From CAYQUC01 sp964514215 (GTDB lineage Bacteria > Pseudomonadota > Gammaproteobacteria > UBA6429 > Thiohalophilaceae), in contig CAZEPW010000040.1 in NCBI GenBank assembly GCA_964514215.1, positions 1 through 32,581 on the forward strand: 32,581 nucleotides of DNA, given 5' to 3'. Of the stretch, positions 26,075-32,581 are shown piece by piece. Position numbers and translations under genes: made by a program. The first letter of the stretch is position 1. Each line of letters opens with the position of its first letter. The notes under the pieces are model-generated. The model ran no database searches. It was not told the DNA's origin and saw nothing but the letters and a program-made list of their open reading frames with translations.

Positions 26075-26099
26075 ACTCTTATTATCGGTTAATAAGAGT
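26075..26099. promoter_or_regulatory. inverted repeat upstream of the MCP-like gene
   Basis: actcttatt (26075-26083) and aataagagt (26091-26099) pair perfectly around a 7-base loop, and an overlapping palindrome agttcatgaact lies beside it. The site is 29 bases upstream of the start at 26046, so it could be an operator or a 5'-UTR hairpin of the operon. Confidence 0.4.
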
Positions 26100-26230
26100 A
26101 AAACATTAGATTACAGGAAGCTCAAAATCACAAATTTATGACTAAACTGATTTGGATCATTTTAGACAAATCGTTAGAAACGCAGATTACCTAAAATTGG
26201 GATAACAGAAAAAACATATACCTTGATGTT

Positions 26231-26515
26231 TTACTGATGAAACCCTAGCTCAAGGTGCTGATTTTATAACCCAAGTAAATATGGATGCATTTAGTTCTAT
26301 TCAAGCACAGGGAACATTGATACTTAATAGATAAAATTTAGCCGGGAGTTTTAAACAATACGTAGGTGAAGCAGTCTCTACTGATAAAAAATATCTACCT
26401 GAATTTAATTTTAAATTTGTGCAAGATGGTTTAGATATCATCCCTGTACAACATGGCGTCGTCACGTCTAATAATCCTGAATGAGAATTCATTTTTGAAT
26501 CAGAAGAAACTTGGT
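26231..26515 (+). pseudogene. decayed partial copy of the serine-hydrolase lipoprotein N-domain
   Basis: This segment aligns to 22585-22887 of the hydrolase gene at about nine in ten bases by eye. The reading frame is kept, but it carries an in-frame 18-base deletion and two premature stops (a TAA after L-I-L-N-R and a TGA after S-N-N-P-E), plus a TAA near its end. It corresponds to residues of about 52 to 153 of the intact protein. No signal peptide or catalytic domain remains. It lies just beyond the 3' end of the Rhs gene. Confidence 0.9.
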
Positions 26516-26521
26516 AAATTT

Positions 26522-26556
26522 TTTGCCATATCAGAAAACAAATCTGATATGGCAAA
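26522..26556. repeat. perfect 14-bp inverted repeat
   Basis: tttgccatatcaga (26522-26535) and tctgatatggcaaa (26543-26556) pair perfectly around a 7-base loop. It lies between the pseudogene and the Rhs stop, 35 bases downstream of that stop. It could end the Rhs transcript, although neither side has a proper U run. Confidence 0.6.
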
Positions 26557-26591
26557 GAAAGATGAATCTAAACATAAAACAATATTTACAT

Positions 26592-29500
26592 TTAAGGCTC
26601 TTTAACTTCAAAAATATTCTTCTTATTTTTCAAAAAACCAACACCTTGTATTTTAATTTTTATGTTATTGTTAATGTTAATGTTTTTATTTTTTAACAAA
26701 TCACCAAGATTATTTTCCAGTTGATTACAATTCGTATTTTGTTGATTAAAAATTGTTGTTATTGAATTAGTAATCCCTTCCTTTTGGTATCCTTTGAGAC
26801 CAGTTAGATTAGATTCATTGGATTCATAAAGACCCTTTATCGCTTCATTATACAAATCAAAATTTCTATTACGGTGTTGATTTCTAATGCAATATAAATC
26901 GGGTCGTTTAAATGGGTTGCCAGATAAAAATACAAATTTGTTCATTTCATTATCAATATTTTGATTATTAACGGTGATATATCGGCCGATATTCGGATCA
27001 TAATATTTATCATTATTATTATGTAGACCAGATTCTTTATCAAAATACTGTCCATAAAACCGTAAATTCATTTCAAATAAGGCTCCATCACCATCAGGAT
27101 CTTCATTTGCTGGCGTTTCACCATAAGCATTACTATCCCAAGACCAAATAACTTTTCCTAAAGCATTAGAAATACGACGAGGTGTAAAAAGATTATCTGT
27201 GTGAATATATGCAACCGTAGATTGCCCTGAATTAGATGTTCCATAGACCGCAATTGGTTGATTACCCAAGTATACATATTCTCTAATAATTGCTCCGGAT
27301 TGATCAGACTCACTGATTAACTGACCAGCACTATTATAATGATAAATAATAGTTGCAAAAGGCGTTATTTTACGTGTCCGCTGTCCAAATGCGTTATAAA
27401 CATAACGAGTAGCTGAATCGACTAGATTGAGACGATTATTGTTATCGTACGAATAAATATGTTTACCATCATTAATAATATTTCCATAATTATCCGTTTC
27501 AATATTTATTGCACCATTGGTTTTTAAGATATTGCTTCCCAAAATATAACTTAGATTTGTATCGCTAATATAATTACTATACAAAGTAAGATTATTATTA
27601 GAGTCATACTGATAAAACACTCCATATAAAATATCATCAGTTAATCGGTTAAAAGCATCATAATGATAAATTTGAATTTCAACATCATCAAATGTGCGAA
27701 AAATAATATTTCCTCGTTCATCATATTGATACGTCCAAGTCACTTCTGGTCGTAGTGTTGCATCAGGTTGGCTAGGTAACCAAGCATAACGAGATATTGT
27801 TTTCATCGATTGAGATAAGACCCATGCCCTACCATCAAAATTTTGTTTTTTGTGTACAGTTTTTTTCGTTGTAGTATCTACCTGCCATAAATCTAGTTGA
27901 CTATCGCTGACTACCATCATCACATCAGGAATAAAATTAGAAACTTGTGAAATATCCAATGCAATCCATCGACTATATTTAGATGCCCGATACCAAACTT
28001 TAGCTGGCAAAGTTTCACCGGTGTTATTTGATACCATTGATATTAAGACGACAGACTGAAGTTCAGGGTTAATGTCAAAAGTAGTATCCGATAAAGTATC
28101 GCTGTTATCTGGTTCTACTGACCATAATGAAACTGCTTTAAAAGATGCCGAATTGTTTAATGCAACTGGTGTAACCGTTACAATTTGTGTGGCAGTCGCA
28201 CTATTATTATTGATGTCAGTTGCAGTCCAAGTAACGATTGTTGTTCCAACAGGAAATGGATCTGGTGCATCGTTAACAACTTCATCCAAAAATATATCAC
28301 TCGCGGTCGCTAAACCTAGATCAATTTCAACTGATACATCACTTATAATCGTTATATCTGCAGGGGCAGTCATTATCGGTAAAGTTGTATCCTGCACAAC
28401 CACAGTTTGAGTAGCCGTTCCGTGGTTACCATTGCTATCCACTGCTGTCCAAAGAATATCATAAGTACCTATTTCAAATGAACCGGATTGATCCGGTATT
28501 GCAGTTATATAACCATCCACATTATCAATAGCCAATGCTACTCCAAGTGAAACCGGAGTGTTTTCGGCTGAGGCTTCTACGATAAGATCATCAGGAGCAG
28601 TCACTATCGGCAGTATTAAATCTGTTTTTGCCGCTTCGACCGAGGTTACGGTAATAGTTTGAGTTGCAGTTGCACTGTTGCCATTCGCATCTGTGGCTTT
28701 CCAAATAACAGTAGTCAACCCCACAGGAAAAAGTGCTGGTGCATCATTTATTATGGATAACGGGCTAAAGATATCAGTAGCAATTGCACTACCCAAGGTT
28801 ACAGCTATAGCAACATCGCTGACAAACCACATATTTACCGGAGGGTTGATAGTCGGCGCAGTAAAATCATTAACCGTTACAGTTTGAGTTGCCGTAGCAA
28901 TATTACCTGTTGCATCAAGAGCTGTCCAAGTAACCGCAGTAACACCCAATGGAAAAGGACCAGTGTTATTCGCTGTAGCGATTACCACACCATCAATATT
29001 ATCAACGGCCGTTGCAGTTCCAATCGATACCGGCGTTAATAAAGCTGTTGCTTCTACACTAATATTCGATGGGGTCGTAATGACTGGTGCAATTATGTCG
29101 GCAATTTTCTTAGGCATCGATTGAGATTGCAAGTGCCCTTCTGCATTGTAAAGACGATTTTCTGAATAGCCATTAGCATACACAAAGCTGCTTATTTTAC
29201 CATCGGCAGTATACTTTGCATTATCAATAATAACAGATGGTATACCATTCATCGTAGTATCGATTGATTCAATTTGAGTAGAACTACCGTAAAAATTAGT
29301 AACCACTCGACCCGATGGATATTGTGTGTACAACAATCTATCTAATAAATCATATTGATAACCCGTTTCATAACTAACACCCAGTTCAATATGAGTTTGT
29401 TTTATCATTCGACCAAAACCGTCATACTGATATTTAGTTAAACCACTGGCATCTTGAATAGAACATAATCGCCCCATACCACCTAAGCAATTATCATAAC

Positions 29501-32174
29501 TTACAATAATATTATTAACACTATTATTTCCGGTAATTGAAATAATTCGATTCAAACTATCATACGAATATGCCGTTATGTTATTATTTGCTGTGTTTTT
29601 TTGAATTACATTACCAGCAGCATCATATTCAAAACTATTAACATCTATATAACCAACACTAGTCGTTAATAAATTACCTAAATCATCGTAAAAATAATTT
29701 GTAAAGGCTTGGTTTGGTTCAATAACTGATGCCAGCATGTCATTTAAACCATACCTGTATTCTGTATTCGCGGCATCAAATGAATTAAAACCAGGAACTA
29801 CCATTAAGCGATTTAAACGACTTAAACCATCGAATATATAAACAGTATCGAGCCTTTCAATTGATGAATTTAAACCGCTGATTGAAGCAAAATCTAACTG
29901 CCTATTTTCAATAGCAAAATCAATAATCTCTTTGCCCTTTGATACCGATTTTAGCCGACCATTAAACGGATTAAAGGTTTGTTCTATAGCTTGAAAGGCA
30001 GTTTGTGAACCATTATTAATATAATTATAAACCTCACTTCGAGTGACATTATTTTCATTATCACGTTCAATAAAAATGCTATTGTATAGAGCGTCATTCA
30101 TTCCCATTAATTGATCATTTAAATAATAATCTAACCGTATCTCAGCATAAGTGGCTGCACCAGTAAATAAAATGGAAGAAACCCCTTCAAAGATAGAGTA
30201 ATTATAAGTCACGGATCTTGAGTCACTACCTACTGTTTCTGTGTAACGTTTCAAACGATCATTACTAAGATAATATTCATTCGATATAACAAGATCGTTC
30301 GTTTTAAGCTCACTACTTATTTTACCACTTGTCGTGTATTGAATATTACTCCGGGTTATAACTCCAGCATTATTAACACTACGTAGTCGCGCTCGATTTG
30401 AACCATTTAGTGCAGTATTGTCATAATACTCGAATCGTTTAATATCACTAATTTCTGGCGTATTTGGCCTTGGACCATCAATTAGCGATAACTGCTTTAA
30501 TGGACCATTATACTCATACGAAATAGAACGATTCACAGGAAGTCCCAAAAAAGTAAAACCATCTACTGAAATATTTATGATGTTTCCATAACCATCATAA
30601 GAATAACTAGTTACTTTATTTCCAGATTGTGAAAATACCGACGCTTCAGTTTTAGTAGCAACTCTTTGATAAAAATTAGTATTATGTGTAAATGATGTAG
30701 TTTGTGCTTCAGGTGTCCCAAAACCTTTAATGATCGTTTGAGCATTATGCTTTTCATCATAATTACTATATTGCGTGATTTTATTGGAAACTGTTTTAGA
30801 TAGAACATTAGCATTAACAGGATCATAGGAATAAGAAGGATAACCTTTATCACATTCGGTAAAACCATCCCCATCAACACTGGTTAATAGTGGTACACCT
30901 AAAAGCAGGTTAAATCTATAGTTAGTACGTCTTTTTGAATTTGATACCGTGCGAAAAATTTCAGCACTATTAATATTTGAAGGATAGCTGTAAGTTAGAC
31001 CTTCAAAGCCAGTTATTGCAAGACGCTCAGAAAATGATACTCTTTTTAAATTATCATAATTCCATGTTAATTTTCTAGCATTATACTGATCTGCAATACC
31101 TGTTAATAAATTTGGATAATCAATATTATCATATTTATAAATATTAATAGTTCCATCCATAGCGACACTATTATCTAACAATTCTTGAGTATAATTATAT
31201 ATAAAACGACGGCCATCAGACGTTCCAACAGAACGTATTTTATTATTTGGAGTATATGATATTATTAATGAATAATTAATACTGTCACTTATTTTTATTA
31301 ATAAACCATTCAAGTCATAATCAAGATTAATTCGGTATCCGTTTAAATCAACAATAGCAATTAACTGTCCGCTCAAATTATAAATTTCACGACTATCATC
31401 AGGCAAAGATAATTCATATTGATCGGGAAATGACATTAGTCTTAAAGGAACATCGTTATCCGCCACCCAAGTATTTTCAGCAGTTTTAGTAAAATAAACA
31501 AATCGACCTTTTATACGCATGACCTTTGCTGCAGTTAATCCTAACGAGTCTGTCTCAAAGGTAATGTTTTTTTCAAAATTATGTGACCAACCTTGTGCAA
31601 TTAAACTCACGTTATTATTAAATGAATTATAATAACGGATAAAATCTATTTTAGATGGTTTATTTGCTTTATAATCTATCACTGAAAATAAATTTTCCCC
31701 TGTAGAAATTCGTACAAAATCAGTTGATTTAGGATCACTACAACCTTTAAATTCAGCACTTTTACCTTCAATAAAAACAAGTGCATAACTGTATGGCGCT
31801 AAATTCGTTTCTAAACCATTGATCGAAGAATTAAGTGGTCCTAATCCCAAAGGGTCAAAAGCATCAACGGGGGTACCCGTTGCTGCGCATCCAAACCGAT
31901 AAATAGAAGCAATAAGAGGTGGCTCTGGATAATATGGATTTGTTGGTATCACAACATCATTACTGGTTAAATTATAATAAGTACCCGCCTCACCATTTGC
32001 CCATGCAGAACAAAAAGGAGCCGTTAAAAACTCTGGACTTGGTGCACAGCTAGAATAAGTAAATGACTGTAATGGAGATGCAAAGCCACACCAAGTTTCC
32101 GCATTAACTGAATAACCATAAAATAAAAAATTAACGAATATAAGTGCTTTTAAATATTTCGCGATTTTATTCAT
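26592..32174 (-). CDS. secreted Rhs/YD-repeat protein with inserted HYR domains
   Basis: The 1860-residue protein has a signal peptide (about 1-25, V-N-A|E-T-W) and a Cys-containing N-terminal part (to about 150). YD/RHS repeats then run from about 160 to 1020 (many Y-x-Y-D-x-x-G-N/R motifs). Four HYR Ig-like domains follow (about 1025-1340), then a non-YD segment (1340-1480), then more YD repeats to a conserved-type Rhs end R-F-Y-G-Q-Y-F-D...Y-Y-D-P-N-I-G-R-Y-I-T (about 1700-1735). The final 125 or so residues are Asn/Lys-rich and unlike the core, as in variable Rhs tips, but no toxin family is recognised and no immunity gene follows. A weak ribosome site AGGGA precedes the ATG. Sec export points to an outer-membrane or surface role rather than a type VI effector. 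Confidence 0.87.
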   Translation of the reverse strand: MNKIAKYLKALIFVNFLFYGYSVNAETWCGFASPLQSFTYSSCAPSPEFLTAPFCSAWANGEAGTYYNLTSNDVVIPTNPYYPEPPLIASIYRFGCAATGTPVDAFDPLGLGPLNSSINGLETNLAPYSYALVFIEGKSAEFKGCSDPKSTDFVRISTGENLFSVIDYKANKPSKIDFIRYYNSFNNNVSLIAQGWSHNFEKNITFETDSLGLTAAKVMRIKGRFVYFTKTAENTWVADNDVPLRLMSFPDQYELSLPDDSREIYNLSGQLIAIVDLNGYRINLDYDLNGLLIKISDSINYSLIISYTPNNKIRSVGTSDGRRFIYNYTQELLDNSVAMDGTINIYKYDNIDYPNLLTGIADQYNARKLTWNYDNLKRVSFSERLAITGFEGLTYSYPSNINSAEIFRTVSNSKRRTNYRFNLLLGVPLLTSVDGDGFTECDKGYPSYSYDPVNANVLSKTVSNKITQYSNYDEKHNAQTIIKGFGTPEAQTTSFTHNTNFYQRVATKTEASVFSQSGNKVTSYSYDGYGNIINISVDGFTFLGLPVNRSISYEYNGPLKQLSLIDGPRPNTPEISDIKRFEYYDNTALNGSNRARLRSVNNAGVITRSNIQYTTSGKISSELKTNDLVISNEYYLSNDRLKRYTETVGSDSRSVTYNYSIFEGVSSILFTGAATYAEIRLDYYLNDQLMGMNDALYNSIFIERDNENNVTRSEVYNYINNGSQTAFQAIEQTFNPFNGRLKSVSKGKEIIDFAIENRQLDFASISGLNSSIERLDTVYIFDGLSRLNRLMVVPGFNSFDAANTEYRYGLNDMLASVIEPNQAFTNYFYDDLGNLLTTSVGYIDVNSFEYDAAGNVIQKNTANNNITAYSYDSLNRIISITGNNSVNNIIVSYDNCLGGMGRLCSIQDASGLTKYQYDGFGRMIKQTHIELGVSYETGYQYDLLDRLLYTQYPSGRVVTNFYGSSTQIESIDTTMNGIPSVIIDNAKYTADGKISSFVYANGYSENRLYNAEGHLQSQSMPKKIADIIAPVITTPSNISVEATALLTPVSIGTATAVDNIDGVVIATANNTGPFPLGVTAVTWTALDATGNIATATQTVTVNDFTAPTINPPVNMWFVSDVAIAVTLGSAIATDIFSPLSIINDAPALFPVGLTTVIWKATDANGNSATATQTITVTSVEAAKTDLILPIVTAPDDLIVEASAENTPVSLGVALAIDNVDGYITAIPDQSGSFEIGTYDILWTAVDSNGNHGTATQTVVVQDTTLPIMTAPADITIISDVSVEIDLGLATASDIFLDEVVNDAPDPFPVGTTIVTWTATDINNNSATATQIVTVTPVALNNSASFKAVSLWSVEPDNSDTLSDTTFDINPELQSVVLISMVSNNTGETLPAKVWYRASKYSRWIALDISQVSNFIPDVMMVVSDSQLDLWQVDTTTKKTVHKKQNFDGRAWVLSQSMKTISRYAWLPSQPDATLRPEVTWTYQYDERGNIIFRTFDDVEIQIYHYDAFNRLTDDILYGVFYQYDSNNNLTLYSNYISDTNLSYILGSNILKTNGAINIETDNYGNIINDGKHIYSYDNNNRLNLVDSATRYVYNAFGQRTRKITPFATIIYHYNSAGQLISESDQSGAIIREYVYLGNQPIAVYGTSNSGQSTVAYIHTDNLFTPRRISNALGKVIWSWDSNAYGETPANEDPDGDGALFEMNLRFYGQYFDKESGLHNNNDKYYDPNIGRYITVNNQNIDNEMNKFVFLSGNPFKRPDLYCIRNQHRNRNFDLYNEAIKGLYESNESNLTGLKGYQKEGITNSITTIFNQQNTNCNQLENNLGDLLKNKNININNNIKIKIQGVGFLKNKKNIFEVKEP
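28150..29099 (-). repeat. four HYR domains in A-B-A-B order
   Basis: Approximate boundaries are HYR1 28869-29099, HYR2 28637-28865, HYR3 28392-28622 and HYR4 28150-28391. HYR1 and HYR3 share V-E-A, T-P-V-S and V-D-N-x-D-G. HYR2 and HYR4 lack that loop and share V-S/I-S-D-V, A-T/S-D-I-F and N-D-A-P-x-x-F-P-V-G. All end with T-A-T-Q-x-V/I-x-V. The pattern indicates duplication of a two-domain unit. Confidence 0.85.
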
Positions 32175-32581
32175 ATTTTATTATCCCTGTTTATTTTTTT
32201 AATAACTAATTTAAAAATATGTCAAAAGTATTAAGGATAGCTAATGATTCAATTATTTTAAAACATTTGAACGTGTTGTATCGCTATACTTATTTTTACT
32301 ACTTGATAGGTAAATCAATTTTGTAATGTAAAAAATAACACAAATTTATTTTTAGCATTTTAAAGGTAGGAAGGAGTACGATTTATAAATCAAAATCTAT
32401 TCCGCATCTTCTTGCTGAACTAAACATAATACACATGTATTGTTAAATAACAACTAGAACCACAAAAAAAATTTATCACATAAAAATATAAATAATCTTA
32501 ACGACATAGCAATCTATTGAGTTCAAAATAAAAAAACAAAATTACCGATTAAGCTTTATTTGGTGATTTATTTTTCTTATG
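32175..32581. other. AT-rich upstream region of the Rhs gene
   Basis: About 400 bases with no clear gene; this must hold the Rhs promoter, which I cannot place confidently. The last 33 bases (32549-32581), read on the minus strand, give H-K-K-N-K-S-P-N-K-A then TAA. This could be the end of another minus-strand gene that begins beyond the window; the evidence for it is weak. Confidence 0.4.

Noticed and set aside
26301..26555. Minus-strand frame of 84 codons near the Rhs end as a possible immunity gene
   Set aside because: It is the reverse-strand shadow of the pseudogene; the equivalent shadow also exists opposite the intact lipoprotein gene at 22655-22837.
28072..28887. Plus-strand frames opposite the HYR domains
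   Set aside because: They lie wholly inside the Rhs gene, recur with the HYR repeat period, and have no signal or family likeness.

Overview
The window is one AT-rich stretch from a gammaproteobacterium. The evidence is a complete rsx/rnfABCDGE-nth operon in the usual gammaproteobacterial order, a DUF1841 gene, a MotY-like OmpA protein and an HvfABC-type copper RiPP locus. It comes from a draft assembly: a run of 100 N inside a MOSC gene is flanked on both sides by the same 55 bases, so that gap is probably a scaffolding artefact. I cannot name the genus from sequence alone. No rRNA, tRNA, CRISPR array or intact insertion sequence was seen.

Layout. Bases 1-259 hold the end of a Cys-rich repeat protein. 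Bases 613-3982 (minus strand) hold a run of housekeeping and redox genes: GNAT, GST, glutaredoxin, DUF1415 and MOSC. Bases 4153-10654 (plus) carry rsxA, B, C, D, G, E, nth and DUF1841, possibly starting from a leaderless promoter. Bases 10677-11495 (minus) encode a secreted SUMF1/FGE-fold protein that lacks the catalytic cysteine. Bases 12065-14839 (plus) carry hvfA-hvfB-hvfC-hvfX. The precursor HvfA has 13 cysteines, every one inside an EGKCG motif. A strong terminator separates this operon from the convergent argG.

Bases 16249-19319 (minus) hold envelope and small-enzyme genes: MotY/OmpA-like, GFA-family, an outer-membrane barrel, and a small Met/His-rich exported protein. Bases 19591-24212 hold two divergent lipoprotein genes, one with Ig-like and Kelch domains and one with a serine beta-lactamase fold. 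Bases 24652-26046 (minus) hold an MCP-tip-like protein followed by an ODP-type di-iron metallo-beta-lactamase protein, which looks like an oxygen/iron-sensing chemotaxis pair. A decayed partial copy of the serine-hydrolase lipoprotein lies at 26231-26515. A 1860-residue secreted Rhs/YD-repeat protein follows, with four HYR domains in an A-B-A-B pattern inserted into the YD region.

How the genes work together. Rsx is an inner-membrane electron-transfer complex. HvfB/C would modify the cysteines of exported HvfA into a copper-binding peptide, with HvfX as membrane partner; the nearby Met/His-rich protein could also be metal-related, but that is inference. The right half is dominated by exported, repeat-rich surface proteins, with signs of duplication and decay, typical of an accessory region.
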